A DNA stretch of 64,000 nucleotides from Cellvibrionaceae bacterium (GTDB lineage: Bacteria > Pseudomonadota > Gammaproteobacteria > Pseudomonadales > Cellvibrionaceae), in the NCBI GenBank assembly GCA_024707385.1, contig JANPZW010000013.1, positions 124,001-188,000 on the forward strand, written 5' to 3'. The position numbers were made by a program, and so were the translations under genes. This document shows positions 30,760 through 40,092 of the stretch, one piece after another. The notes under the pieces are model-generated. The model was not told the origin of the DNA, did no database searches, and was given only the letters and a program-made list of their open reading frames with translations. How positions within the stretch are numbered: the first letter of the stretch is position 1; every line of letters begins with the position of its first letter.

Positions 30760-31365
30760 TTAGAAACTACGCTCCGGCACTGTGACTACATCGGAAGGTG
30801 CCAGGAAGTAGTTAGTTTCCAGCCGCCCTTTCTGCAAAATATCGTTCAAAAAGATGGGATAAACCTCCATCTTGTCGCCTACTTTACGGAACAGCTTGGA
30901 TTTGTTGCCATTGGCAAATTCAGTTGGGCCACCTGCTTCCAGCACCAGGTCGAGCACCGTAATGCCCTGTTGATGTGGCAGGCTGATAGGGCTGGTTACC
31001 GCACCTGTGACACGGACCCGGCGCAGGTATTCACCGCTGGATGGGTTGAGCACTATGACGGTTACCTGCGCGTTGCGCACATATTCAGAAAAACCCTGGG
31101 AGAGAGTGGCGGAAAGCTTGCGGGTGGTTTCACCGGCAGCGATGACATCGCCAATCAATGGAACGGAAATCTTGCCATCCGGCCTCACCGGCACGCTCAG
31201 TGACAACTCCGGTGACTTCCACACCTGAACAGAAACCTGATCGCCCACACCAATGGTGTATTCGGTTTCGGTGGCGGATGGTGGAAGCGGTTTGTTGCTC
31301 ACGGAGGGTGATGCACACGCACTGAATAACAGCGCGCAAGCGCAGATGACGAACCAGTTTTTCAT
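30760..31365 (-). CDS. Polysaccharide export outer-membrane lipoprotein (Wza/OPX family)
   Basis: 201 residues with a lipoprotein signal (lipobox LFSAC). Poly_export domain at about 35-110 (YTIGVGDQVSVQVWKSPELS, VRPDGKISVPLIGDVIAAG) and a SLBB-like domain (VRVTGAVTSPISLPHQQGITVLDLVLEAGGP). It forms the outer-membrane or periplasmic channel component for EPS export. Length and sequence suit the short XrtA-associated export proteins (TIGR03027-like) rather than the longer E. coli Wza. First gene of a three-gene minus-strand export operon. Confidence 0.9.
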   Translation of the reverse strand: MKNWFVICACALLFSACASPSVSNKPLPPSATETEYTIGVGDQVSVQVWKSPELSLSVPVRPDGKISVPLIGDVIAAGETTRKLSATLSQGFSEYVRNAQVTVIVLNPSSGEYLRRVRVTGAVTSPISLPHQQGITVLDLVLEAGGPTEFANGNKSKLFRKVGDKMEVYPIFLNDILQKGRLETNYFLAPSDVVTVPERSF

Positions 31366-31530
31366 AGAAACCCCTTAGTCAAGAATTGTCGATCCAACCA
31401 TTCACTTGGTGGTGTCGCCCATTGGCCGGTCAGTATAAAACGCCACCCTAAGCGGCGCAGCAACTCTTTTCCCTTCCCGGGCGCGACCCTTTTTACAACT
31501 TTGAAGCAAATTCGCGCGTCAGACTGCCTA

Positions 31531-32232
31531 TCACGCCAGCCGGAATTCCGCCGGCGCGGACAACACCTGGCGTATGGAGGCCAAGGTCTGAGCGTAGTCT
31601 GGAGTCCCAAATATGGCGGATCCCATTACGAAGGTATCTGCCCCCGCATCGGCAATAGCCCGAATGTTATCAATTTTTATGCCACCATCGACTTCAAGAC
31701 GGGTCGGCAGGCTGTATTCGTCGATTAATGCACGCGCCTGACGCACCTTATCCAGCACATAGGGAATGAATGCCTGACCGCCGAAACCGGGGTTGACTGA
31801 CATCAGCAGCAGTATGTCGAGCTTGTGCAGAACCGGTTCAATCAAACTCAAAGGCGTCGCTGGATTAAGTACGAGACCCGCCTTACAGCCGCGCTGTTTG
31901 ACAAGCTCCAGGGACCGATCAATATGGCGGCTGGCCTCGGGATGAAACGAGATAAATGAGGCTCCAGCATCGGCAAACTGGCCGATCAGCTCATCCACGG
32001 GCTCCACCATCAGATGCACGTCGAGGGGTACCGATACACCGCGACGGGCAAGCGCGCGAAGCACCATAGGACCGAAGGACAAATTGGGCACATAGTGGTT
32101 ATCCATAACATCGAAATGGATCATGTCGGCACCGGCTGCGACCACCGCGTCGACCTCCTCACCCAGGCGGGTAAAATCCGCCGATAGGATGGAAGGGGCT
32201 ATGAACTGATTGTTGGAAACTTGCATGTTCAT
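31531..32232 (-). CDS. rpe: Ribulose-phosphate 3-epimerase
   Basis: 233 residues, TIM barrel, interconverts D-ribulose 5-phosphate and D-xylulose 5-phosphate in the pentose phosphate pathway. Motifs: [31 protein letters not shown] (metal His/Asp), [26 protein letters not shown] and RLEVDGGI. Length is normal. ATG 32232 or the ATG two codons later could start it. It is divergent from the DUF3530 gene by 47 bases and lies upstream of the export operon on the same strand, separated by 165 bases. Confidence 0.95.
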   Translation of the reverse strand: MNMQVSNNQFIAPSILSADFTRLGEEVDAVVAAGADMIHFDVMDNHYVPNLSFGPMVLRALARRGVSVPLDVHLMVEPVDELIGQFADAGASFISFHPEASRHIDRSLELVKQRGCKAGLVLNPATPLSLIEPVLHKLDILLLMSVNPGFGGQAFIPYVLDKVRQARALIDEYSLPTRLEVDGGIKIDNIRAIADAGADTFVMGSAIFGTPDYAQTLASIRQVLSAPAEFRLA

Positions 32233-32279
32233 GACCTTGCGACCAAGCTGAGTGTAAAAAGTATCGGCATTGTAATGCT

Positions 32280-33443
32280 ATGCCCCAGTTAAAACCTATG
32301 TCCCAAATAAAACCTATTGCGCACTCCGCCCTGCTGACACTGCTCATCACGATGCAAGGTTTGCTTCTGCACGTAAGTGCCGGCGCCCAAGCACTCGCGC
32401 CCGAACCCACACCGACGGCAGCGGATGAAATACAGCAGATCCCTCAGGCGCGGGAAGATTCCTCGACCGCTCCTGAAGCAGCAAAAACAACGCCGAATCT
32501 GCCCGTAGCGACGCGTCTGGCGGAAGAACAACGGCAGCTGCTTAGCCAGCTGCCGGGTCCACCCTCGCCATTATGGTTGCCGGTGGATGGCGAGCAGGTG
32601 CTGGCTTTTTGGCAGGCGGATAGAAGCGGTAAACCGTTAGGGGCGGTGTTGATGTTGCACGATCAAGGGGAAAACCCGCGCCGCGCCGAGACCTTGCGCC
32701 GCCTGCATGAATATCTTCCGCTCTACGGCTGGGGGACATTCAGTATGGAGCTTCCCAAACTGCCCGATCCCGCTGTACCTCCGCGACCCGTAAGCACGTC
32801 TCCCGACCCAGCGGAGGAAGTTGCCGCAGGAGGGAATGATGATTCCGAGGAAAATAAGGAACCCACTACGGCACCTCAACCTCAGGAAGAAGCGGAAACG
32901 GGTGCCCTGGCGGCCAGCCCCGCCGTCGCCCAATCTTCCATGAGCCGGGAAGAAGTACTGGCGCATATCCAGCGGCGCATTGTGGCCGCCACCGCCTATC
33001 TGCATCAACAGGCTCAGTTCAATCTGGTGCTTTTGGGTGAAGGGCAAAGCGCCCTATGGGCGCTGCAATATCTGGACAAAGCGGTTCCGCCCGCCCCGGT
33101 GGAATCCGCAGACAAAAAGCGCAAAGCGGTGCTGGATCGCGCGATTCGCGTGGTTGTGCTGATGAACGTACCAACTGCAACAGCGGATGGATTGGAGCCG
33201 CTGACAAGCTGGTTGCGCCACCCGGAAGTGCCGACGTTCGATGTCTTTACGGATCTAGATCTGGACACTCTGGCGGCGGCGCAACAACGGCGCCAGGCGG
33301 CAAAACAGAAGGGATACGAGCACTACGTGCAGAGGCGTTTGCCACCGCCCAATGAGGCCAACCCGGAGGCCGGTGAAACGCTGCTCACCAAGGCCATCCG
33401 CGGTTTTTTGCAGAAACACGCCAAAGGCGTGGAATTAAAATGA
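32280..33443 (+). CDS. DUF3530 family protein (alpha/beta-hydrolase-like, secreted)
   Basis: 387 residues with an N-terminal signal-like segment (about 10-37). DUF3530 features: GAVLMLHDQGENPRRAETLRRL, YGWGTFSMELP, and a VLLGEGQSALWAL nucleophile-elbow-like strand. A Pro/Glu-rich low-complexity insert (about 163-225) separates the two parts of the hydrolase fold. The family is common in marine gammaproteobacteria, with no proven reaction. GEGQS resembles but is not a canonical GxSxG elbow, so activity is uncertain. Confidence 0.8.
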   Translation: MPQLKPMSQIKPIAHSALLTLLITMQGLLLHVSAGAQALAPEPTPTAADEIQQIPQAREDSSTAPEAAKTTPNLPVATRLAEEQRQLLSQLPGPPSPLWLPVDGEQVLAFWQADRSGKPLGAVLMLHDQGENPRRAETLRRLHEYLPLYGWGTFSMELPKLPDPAVPPRPVSTSPDPAEEVAAGGNDDSEENKEPTTAPQPQEEAETGALAASPAVAQSSMSREEVLAHIQRRIVAATAYLHQQAQFNLVLLGEGQSALWALQYLDKAVPPAPVESADKKRKAVLDRAIRVVVLMNVPTATADGLEPLTSWLRHPEVPTFDVFTDLDLDTLAAAQQRRQAAKQKGYEHYVQRRLPPPNEANPEAGETLLTKAIRGFLQKHAKGVELK

Positions 33444-33446
33444 TGC

Positions 33447-33695
33447 TCACTCCGCCGGGGTTTCGTTGACGAAGTCCTCCACAGTTCCTTCGTAATAGGC
33501 CGGCTCAGGCGCATTCTCATACTCGGTCAGTTGCGGCTCAGGCGCATAAGCAGCGAGACACTCCTGGATCAGCGTGTTGCGCTCCTCCGCTGCATAAGCG
33601 TCTATCGGATACATGTCATAACAGCGCTGACTATCGGCCCAGGCGCCGGCGGACATTCCGGCCAAGAGCAACAGTAACAATCGATACGTTTTCAT
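33447..33695 (-). CDS. Small secreted hypothetical protein
   Basis: 82 residues. Clear signal peptide (MKTYRLLLLLLAGMSAGAWA), then an acidic mature part with two Cys (SQRCYDMYPIDAY and IQECLAAY) that could form a disulfide, and a Pro/Glu-rich tail. I recognise no family. Its stop is 4 bases from the convergent DUF3530 gene. Confidence 0.6.
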   Translation of the reverse strand: MKTYRLLLLLLAGMSAGAWADSQRCYDMYPIDAYAAEERNTLIQECLAAYAPEPQLTEYENAPEPAYYEGTVEDFVNETPAE

Positions 33696-33811
33696 CGGAT
33701 TCTCTCATTACACAGGACACAGGTTCCGGCAAGCCGGAGACCGCTTATAAATAAATCGATTCAACCCCTTCCGCAATGGTCGAGGCGCCTGTTTGTGATG
33801 GCCGGCACCTG

Positions 33812-34795
33812 CTACTCCACCAGAGTCATGTCCGCCGCAGAACCTGCGGCAAACGCATTGATGTTGGCGAGAGTCACCTCCGCGATCTTGGCGAGTGCCT
33901 CGCGGGTGAAAAACGCCTGGTGGCCAGTCACTATCACATTCGGGAAGGTGGTGAGGCGGGCGAAGACGTCATCCTGGACCACCTGATTGGACAGATCCTC
34001 AAAAAACAGATCCGCCTCTTCTTCGTACACATCCAGACCGAGATAACCCACCTGCCCGCTTTTCAGACCGCGGATGACCGCCGGAGTATCCACCAGTCCG
34101 CCGCGGCTGGTATTGATCAGCATGACTCCGCGCTTCATTTTCTCGATGGCTTCGGCATTGATTAGGTGATGCGTCGCAGGGGTGAGCGGACAATGGAGAG
34201 AAATGATGTCGCAGACTGGCCAAAGCTCTTCCAACGTAGCGTATTGCACGCGCCCAACCAGAGCGGGATCCGCGTTCACGTCATGTACAAGCACCTTGCA
34301 GCCGAAGCCGAGCATGATGTTGATAAAGGCGCGGCCGATTTTGCCCGCGCCTATGACGCCGACGGTTTTGCCGTGTAGATCAAAGCCCATCAGGCCGTTG
34401 AGGGAGTAATCATTTTCGCGGATGCGATTGTGCGCCCGGTGGATATTGCGGTTGAGCGCCAAAATAATCCCAACCGAGTGTTCCGCCACCGCATAAGGGG
34501 AATATTCCGGCACCCGGCACACCGGCAGGCCGAGTTGCTTGGCCGCTGCCAGGTCGACATTGTTGTAGCCCGCGCAGCGCATGGCCACCAACTGCACCCC
34601 CAGTTCTTTGAGGCGGTTCAGAACCGGCGCGTTCAACACGTCGTTGACGAAGCAGCACACCACCTCGCTACCTGCGGCCAGATCCACGGTTTTTTCCGTG
34701 AGATGCGGCTCCAGATAGAGAATTTCGTTTGGCGCTGCGGCCGGCGCAAAGAAAAGCCGGTCGTAAGGCTTGCTGCTGAACATGGTGATACGCAT
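33812..34795 (-). CDS. ldhA: D-lactate dehydrogenase (2-hydroxyacid dehydrogenase)
   Basis: About 327 residues from ATG 34795 (CAGGAGA upstream). It reduces pyruvate to D-lactate with NADH in the cytoplasm and aligns closely by eye with fermentative Ldh[51 protein letters not shown] motif [12 protein letters not shown], catalytic Arg in [10 protein letters not shown], Glu in [16 protein letters not shown] and His in TGHQAFFT. The open frame extends 26 codons upstream toward rlmB, but that part is not family-like. Confidence 0.9.
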   Translation of the reverse strand: MRITMFSSKPYDRLFFAPAAAPNEILYLEPHLTEKTVDLAAGSEVVCCFVNDVLNAPVLNRLKELGVQLVAMRCAGYNNVDLAAAKQLGLPVCRVPEYSPYAVAEHSVGIILALNRNIHRAHNRIRENDYSLNGLMGFDLHGKTVGVIGAGKIGRAFINIMLGFGCKVLVHDVNADPALVGRVQYATLEELWPVCDIISLHCPLTPATHHLINAEAIEKMKRGVMLINTSRGGLVDTPAVIRGLKSGQVGYLGLDVYEEEADLFFEDLSNQVVQDDVFARLTTFPNVIVTGHQAFFTREALAKIAEVTLANINAFAAGSAADMTLVE

Positions 34796-34814
34796 GCTGA
34801 TCTCCTGAAACAGA

Positions 34815-35561
34815 TTAAGGCTGCCGCTGGCGCACTGCTTCGAATAGGCAGATACCTGTAGCGACCGACACATTCAAACTCGAAACGCTGCCGGCCATGG
34901 GGATATAGATCAAATGATCACAGTGTTCACGGGTCAGCCGGCGCATACCGGTGCCCTCCGCGCCCATTACAATCGCCAACGGCCCGGTGAAAGGCGCGGA
35001 GAACACAGACACTTTCGCGTCGCCGGAGGTCCCGACAATCCAGATTCCCTGATCCTGCAGCTGCTTCATAGTGCGCGCCAGATTGGTCACCGGAATCAGC
35101 GGCACCGTTTCCGCGGCACCACAGGCGACTTTGCGCACGGTTTCCGTCATGCCGGCGGAATTGTCCTTCGGCACTATCACCGCCTGCACGCCGGCGGCGT
35201 CGGCACTGCGCATGCAGGCGCCGAGGTTATGCGGGTCGGTGACGCCGTCGAGAATCAACAGAAATGGCGGCACTGACAGCTCGGCGAGCAACTCCCACAA
35301 ATAGTGTTCGTCATGCAACTTGCCCGGCCGAGCGAACAGCGCGACGCCCTGGTGGTTACCATCACATAAAGCATCCAGCTCCGCGCGGGTCTGCAGGCGC
35401 ACAGGGATACCGAGGTCGCGCACCTGCTGGGTAATTTTTTGCACCCGCTGATCCTCGCGTCCACGCAGCACCAGCAGTTCCTCCGCGCGTTGCGGAGCAG
35501 TTTTGAGCAGGGCCTGCACAGCGTGCAGGCCAAATACGATTTCTTGTTTCACAGAGAACAA
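34815..35561 (-). CDS. rlmB: 23S rRNA (guanosine-2'-O-)-methyltransferase RlmB
   Basis: 248 residues, SPOUT (TrmH-type) methyltransferase that 2'-O-methylates G2251 of 23S rRNA. N-terminal substrate-binding domain ([22 protein letters not shown]), then the knotted domain with [38 protein letters not shown] and the [17 protein letters not shown] knot. It starts 8 bases after the rnr stop on the same strand; the rnr-rlmB pairing is standard in gammaproteobacteria. Confidence 0.95.
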   Translation of the reverse strand: MFSVKQEIVFGLHAVQALLKTAPQRAEELLVLRGREDQRVQKITQQVRDLGIPVRLQTRAELDALCDGNHQGVALFARPGKLHDEHYLWELLAELSVPPFLLILDGVTDPHNLGACMRSADAAGVQAVIVPKDNSAGMTETVRKVACGAAETVPLIPVTNLARTMKQLQDQGIWIVGTSGDAKVSVFSAPFTGPLAIVMGAEGTGMRRLTREHCDHLIYIPMAGSVSSLNVSVATGICLFEAVRQRQP

Positions 35562-35569
35562 CCTTCAGA

Positions 35570-38194
35570 TCAACGGCGGGTTTTGGATGGTGGTTTGGCT
35601 TTGCCGCTGGGTTTTTTCCCCGCTGGGGAGGTGGATTTTTTAACGGGCTTTGCGGCGACGGCTTTCGATTTTCCGGCTGGCTTGCCGGATGCTTTTTTAT
35701 TCGCCGGTTTTTCTACTTTAGCTTTTTCCATTTCCGCTTTTTTGGGTTGCGCTTTTTTTCCTTCCGGTTTCGGGGCAGGTTTTTTTACCGCAGGCTTGGC
35801 AGCGGAAGACTTTTTCCCCACGCCAGCTTGTTTGGCTTGAGCGCCTTTTTTGCCCGCCTTGTTTTTCTTGCCGCCGGATCGGCGCGCGTCTTCATCAGCG
35901 AAGTCTTTCGCCAGAGCTTTGGCCGCGTCGGAAACAAAAGCCTTTTTACGCTTGCCGCCTTTTACTTCGACAATTTCGAAATCGATCTTCCGCTCATCGA
36001 GATTGACGCCCACCACCTGCACGCGCAGTTCGTCACCCAAAGCGAACACTTTGCGTGTGCGCTCGCCCACCAGGCGTCCGCGCGCCGGTTCGTGCACGTA
36101 ATAATCCTGCGGCAGTGCGGTGATATGCACCAGGCCTTCGATGTACAGGTCCTTAAGCTCGACGAATAGGCCAAAGCCAACCACTGCGGACACCACGCCT
36201 TCGAAAACTTCGCCGACACGGCTTTGCAGGTATTCGCATTTCAGCCAGCTCACCACATCGCGTGTGGCTTCATCGGCGCGCCGCTCAGTGACTGAGCTCT
36301 GCTCACCCAACACCGCCATATCGTTAATGCTGTAGGGGTAAATGACGGCGTGTTCCAACAATTTAGCGTCCGGGTGATGTTTGACTTTTTTACTTTCCAA
36401 GCGCGAGCGGATCACCGAGCGGATAGCGCGATGCACCAGCAGATCGGGATAGCGCCGGATCGGTGAAGTGAAATGGGTATAAGCGTCATAAGCCAACCCA
36501 AAATGGCCGCGATTTTCCGGCTGGTAGACCGCCTGATTCATGCTGCGCAACATGGTGGTCTGGATCAGGTGGGCATCCGGCCGACCTTCAATAGCCTGCA
36601 ATACTTCCTGATAATCCTGCGGCGTCACCTGCGCGCGATTGCGCAATCCCAGGCCGAGCCCGGCGAGATATTCCCGCAACAATTCCAGCTTCTGTTCTTT
36701 CGGCCCCTCGTGCACACGGTAGAGCGCGGGAAGTTCATGCTGATCGAGGAATTTGGCCGAACAGACGTTGGCGGCCAACATACATTCCTCAATCAGTTTG
36801 TGCGCGTCATTGCGCTGCACCGGCACGATCTTTTTAATCTTGCGCTGCTCATCGAAGAGGATGCGGGTTTCCGTGGTTTCAAAATCGATGGCGCCGCGCG
36901 TGTCGCGTGCGGCGCGCAGCACTTTATATAAATCGTGCAGATGGTCGAGCTGATCCACCACATGATGAAACTGCTGGCGGATTCCACTGCGCGGTTTGCC
37001 GCGCTCTTCCAGCACCTGACCAACCTGGGTATAGGTGAGGCGCGCGTGGGAGTGCATAACGGCTTCATAAAACTGAAACCCGGTGACGCGACCTTTGGCG
37101 CTGATGGTCATTTCGCACACCATGCACAAACGGTCGACATGGGGATTGAGCGAACACAAGCCGTTGGACAGAGCCTCTGGCAACATGGGCACTACATAAT
37201 CCGGGAAATAAACCGAGTTGCCGCGCAGGGCGGCTTCTTTATCGAGAGGGTCGCCCACCTGGACGTAATGGGATACATCCGCAATCGCCACGAAGAGGCG
37301 CCAGCCGCCGGTCTTTTTCGGCTCGCAATAAACCGCATCGTCAAAATCCCGCGCGTCTTCACCGTCAATGGTCACTAAGGGCAATTTGCGCAGATCGAAA
37401 CGGCCCTGTTTATCCTTTTCAGTCACCTCGACCGGCAGCGTTTTGGCCATCTGTTCAACTGCTGCGGGCCAGACATGTGGAATACCGTGACTGCGGATCG
37501 CCACATCGATTTCCATGCCCGGCGCCAGATGGTCACCCAACACTTCCACAATACTGCCGATGGCGAGATTGTCCCGCTCCGGATATTCGAGTATATCGGC
37601 CACCACTAATTGCCCGGACGTGGCGTTGCGGGTTTGATCCGACGGAATAATGATTTCCTGCACCACCCGGGGATTATCCGGGCGCACGTAGTGCACGCCC
37701 CGCTCCACCCGGTAACGGCCGACCAGTTGCGTGGTGTTACGCGCGAGAATTTCGACAATCGAACCCTCCTTGCGTCCGCGGAAACCTTTGTCACCGAGGC
37801 GCACCAGCACCTCGTCGCCATCAAATACCCGGCGCATCTGGCGGTTGGACAGATAGATGTCCTCGCTGCCATCACCCGTGAGCACGAAACCATAACCGTC
37901 ACGATGCCCCTGCACCCGACCGCGCACCAGATTCATTCGATCGACGCGACCGTAGCGCTCCTTGCGGTTGCCGACGATTTGACCATCTCGCACCATGGCG
38001 ATCAGACGTCTGCGCAGCGCCTCCTGCGATTCTTCATCGACAAGTCCGAGCTTTTCAGCAATCACTTCGCGGGGGAGCGGGCCTTCAGAATGGTCCAGCA
38101 GGTCGAGGATGACCTCGCGGCTGGGGATGGGGTGGGAGTATTTACGCGCTTCGCGTTCGGCGTGGGGATCTTGAACGATCGGTTTTTGAGTCAA
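35570..38194 (-). CDS. rnr: Ribonuclease R
   Basis: 874 residues, processive 3'-5' exoribonuclease able to digest structured RNA. Helix-turn-helix-like N-terminus, two cold-shock OB domains, RNB catalytic domain with the metal-binding Asp cluster in GEDARDFDDAVYC and the SPIRRYPDLLVHRAI motif, S1 domain (VGEVFEGVVSAVVGFGLFVEL), and a basic tail from about residue 735 very rich in Lys, Ala and Pro. The tail makes it longer than the 813-residue E. coli enzyme. TTG start at 38194 with AAGGA upstream. The tRNA-Leu gene lies divergently upstream. Confidence 0.95.
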   Translation of the reverse strand: MTQKPIVQDPHAEREARKYSHPIPSREVILDLLDHSEGPLPREVIAEKLGLVDEESQEALRRRLIAMVRDGQIVGNRKERYGRVDRMNLVRGRVQGHRDGYGFVLTGDGSEDIYLSNRQMRRVFDGDEVLVRLGDKGFRGRKEGSIVEILARNTTQLVGRYRVERGVHYVRPDNPRVVQEIIIPSDQTRNATSGQLVVADILEYPERDNLAIGSIVEVLGDHLAPGMEIDVAIRSHGIPHVWPAAVEQMAKTLPVEVTEKDKQGRFDLRKLPLVTIDGEDARDFDDAVYCEPKKTGGWRLFVAIADVSHYVQVGDPLDKEAALRGNSVYFPDYVVPMLPEALSNGLCSLNPHVDRLCMVCEMTISAKGRVTGFQFYEAVMHSHARLTYTQVGQVLEERGKPRSGIRQQFHHVVDQLDHLHDLYKVLRAARDTRGAIDFETTETRILFDEQRKIKKIVPVQRNDAHKLIEECMLAANVCSAKFLDQHELPALYRVHEGPKEQKLELLREYLAGLGLGLRNRAQVTPQDYQEVLQAIEGRPDAHLIQTTMLRSMNQAVYQPENRGHFGLAYDAYTHFTSPIRRYPDLLVHRAIRSVIRSRLESKKVKHHPDAKLLEHAVIYPYSINDMAVLGEQSSVTERRADEATRDVVSWLKCEYLQSRVGEVFEGVVSAVVGFGLFVELKDLYIEGLVHITALPQDYYVHEPARGRLVGERTRKVFALGDELRVQVVGVNLDERKIDFEIVEVKGGKRKKAFVSDAAKALAKDFADEDARRSGGKKNKAGKKGAQAKQAGVGKKSSAAKPAVKKPAPKPEGKKAQPKKAEMEKAKVEKPANKKASGKPAGKSKAVAAKPVKKSTSPAGKKPSGKAKPPSKTRR

Positions 38195-38326
38195 AGTTGT
38201 GTCCTTTAAATGGATGACCGGAGGATCTTGTTAGTGGAAAACCGGAGGATCCTGTGAAAGTATAACCCGTCAATTCCGCCTGAGCAGGCGCGGGTTCGAG
38301 CAACGCGGCTGAGTATACCGCAGTTG

Positions 38327-38355
38327 TTGACAAGGCATTCCAGTCGTTTTATATT
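38327..38355 (+). promoter_or_regulatory. Sigma-70 promoter of tRNA-Leu
   Basis: TTGACA at 38327-38332, a 17-base spacer, and TATATT at 38350-38355, followed by a GC-rich discriminator (GCGCGCC) just before the tRNA at 38366, as usual for stable-RNA promoters. Confidence 0.85.
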
Positions 38356-38365
38356 GCGCGCCCTC

Positions 38366-38452
38366 GCCCAGGTGGTGAAATTGGTAGACACGCTAGCTTC
38401 AGGTGTTAGTGGCTTAACGGCCGTGGAGGTTCAAGTCCTCTCCTGGGCACCA
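38366..38452 (+). tRNA. tRNA-Leu (anticodon CAG)
   Basis: 87 bases including an encoded CCA (38450-38452). Acceptor stem GCCCAGG pairs with CCTGGGC, with A as discriminator. The anticodon stem CTAGC/GTTAG encloses loop TTCAGGT, anticodon CAG. The long variable arm (GGCTTAACGGCC) marks a class II tRNA. The T-arm is GGAGG-TTCAAGT-CCTCT. Confidence 0.97.
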
Positions 38453-38460
38453 ATTGGAAA

Positions 38461-38489
38461 AGGCCGACATCGATAGTCGGCCTTTTTTT
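38461..38489 (+). terminator. Rho-independent terminator of tRNA-Leu
   Basis: 8-bp stem AGGCCGAC/GTCGGCCT around a 7-base loop, followed by seven T, starting 8 bases after the tRNA CCA end. Confidence 0.9.
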
Positions 38490-38618
38490 GTTTGCATGGA
38501 TCGGCGCCTTGCCGGCGCAAGCAAACCGCCTTCATCTATCCCGTACCAGTTCATCGCATCGCACATTGACGCGCCTTGCCGCCGCGCAAATACGCGTGGA
38601 GCCCGGCAATTCTAAATG

Positions 38619-38654
38619 CACGGGAATTATGGAATACACGGGAACTATGGAATG
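38619..38654 (+). repeat. Imperfect 18-bp tandem duplication
   Basis: Two adjacent copies of CACGGGAATTATGGAATA, the second differing at two positions. It lies in the roughly 370-base non-coding stretch between the tRNA terminator and the gene at 38856, which otherwise shows nothing recognisable. Confidence 0.6.
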
Positions 38655-38855
38655 TGGTTTGCCGCACCGGGTCTATGCAATTTTTTGCGGGTTTATCCCG
38701 CGCTTATAAGCTCGATTAAAACGAAAGGCGTATCAACGGGACGCCCCATTTCAACGGAGTGTAAATTTTGCCCGTGCTTTGCACTTCTGCATTTCCAGCA
38801 CTGGCTAAATCGCGATGGGTACGCCGGAATTTTTTGAATCATTGCGGAGACTTTT

Positions 38856-39338
38856 GTGAGATTGTTGATTGCACTGCGACTTTTCAGTGAACACCACGCA
38901 AAACCCGGCATAGAAGCCAATCTGAAATACTCCGGCCCGCGCGGCCAGCTTATCGATATCAATATCGAACGTTTCCACCCCGCTTTAAAAAATATCATCG
39001 ACTATTTGCGCACCACGGAGCGCCTGCCGGCAAGCCGTCCCGGCAATGTATTGCGCACGGTGGACGGCGAGAAAATCATTGAGCGCACAGAGGAGTGCCG
39101 GCTGTATTGGTGCGAAGTGGAAACGCAGCGGGAAATCGATTATTGGCAATCTCTTGCCGAGGTCGAAGTGGTGATCGCCAAAGACGAATTCGTTAAATTC
39201 GCCCAGGGAATTCGCTGTCGCGCAGGCGCTGCCTACATTACCGCTTGTGAGGAATATGCCGCTCAGTTAGCCGTGGAATCCGGCAAGCCAATCAATTATG
39301 AGCCGCCTCGCAGACCCGCCAGCGATAGAGCGGCCTGA
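38856..39338 (+). CDS. Hypothetical protein, about 160 residues
   Basis: GTG start with GCGGAG upstream. Soluble, no signal peptide or membrane helix. The sequence has a short N-terminal domain (LLIALRLFSEHH), an HPALKNIIDYLRTTERL helix, a YWCEVETQREIDYW segment, and a C-terminal CRAGAAYITACEEYAAQL helix. Codon use looks like its neighbours and the frame is clean, so I think it is real, but I do not recognise the family. It is convergent with the ExoD gene, 1 base between stops. Confidence 0.6.
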   Translation: MRLLIALRLFSEHHAKPGIEANLKYSGPRGQLIDINIERFHPALKNIIDYLRTTERLPASRPGNVLRTVDGEKIIERTEECRLYWCEVETQREIDYWQSLAEVEVVIAKDEFVKFAQGIRCRAGAAYITACEEYAAQLAVESGKPINYEPPRRPASDRAA

Positions 39339-39339
39339 T

Positions 39340-39927
39340 TTATATCACCTGATAAATCACAACGCCCAAGAGCGCCCCGACGACGGCCATTGCTACAAGC
39401 GCCAAAGCGCCGTCGCGGGAAATCAATGACAAGCCCAAAGCAGTCAGGGCGAGGCCGGCGAAATTTGCACTGAAAGGTACAAATTCCATCAGCGGCATCG
39501 CCAGGGCGATGGCGATACAGACGATAGCGACAAGATTCTGTCCTTTGCCTTCTACGATTTGCGTCAAGCGCGCCTGGGTATAACGATCAACAAATCGCGC
39601 AGGCCTGCGCGACCAACCCAACATTTTGTGCATTTTGGAAATAGAAATGGAGCGGTTGAGAACCCACTGCGGCATCCACAAATGCTCCCGCTGAAATAGT
39701 AATTGACCGGCCATCAAAATCACCATCGCCGCAATGAGCGTTGGCACACCGGGAATATCGCCAATTACCGGCGCCAAGGTAATCAATCCGGCCACTAGCA
39801 GTAATGGCCCCAGCGATCGAGTCCCTATGGAATCGAGCAGCTCATCAACACTGACGCGCTCCTGCTGCTCCGCTATATCCACCATTCGGTCTATCAGCTC
39901 GGACAAAGTCGTAATATTTTCAGTCAT
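39340..39927 (-). CDS. ExoD family membrane protein
   Basis: 195 residues matching the exopolysaccharide-synthesis ExoD family (PF06055). LSELIDRMVDIAEQQ opening, SIGTRSLGPLLLVAGLITLAPVIGDIPGVP, QLLFQREHLWMPQWVLNRS and two C-terminal membrane helices. In rhizobia exoD affects EPS production and alkaline tolerance; the molecular role is not established. It is far from the EPS locus and transcribed divergently from corA. Confidence 0.85.
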   Translation of the reverse strand: MTENITTLSELIDRMVDIAEQQERVSVDELLDSIGTRSLGPLLLVAGLITLAPVIGDIPGVPTLIAAMVILMAGQLLFQREHLWMPQWVLNRSISISKMHKMLGWSRRPARFVDRYTQARLTQIVEGKGQNLVAIVCIAIALAMPLMEFVPFSANFAGLALTALGLSLISRDGALALVAMAVVGALLGVVIYQVI

Positions 39928-40092
39928 ACAGCACCTACATCATGAGCGAAAATTTCGTTGTGCTTCGCTTCTGCCATCCACGGTGGATTACCTTCAAACC
40001 TTGTGCCAAGCGCGTCGCACGGCTGCTATGATGCCGACCAAGGCGGAGCCCCGACAGGCCCGAAGCATCGTCAACAACGCCGGAGAATAATC

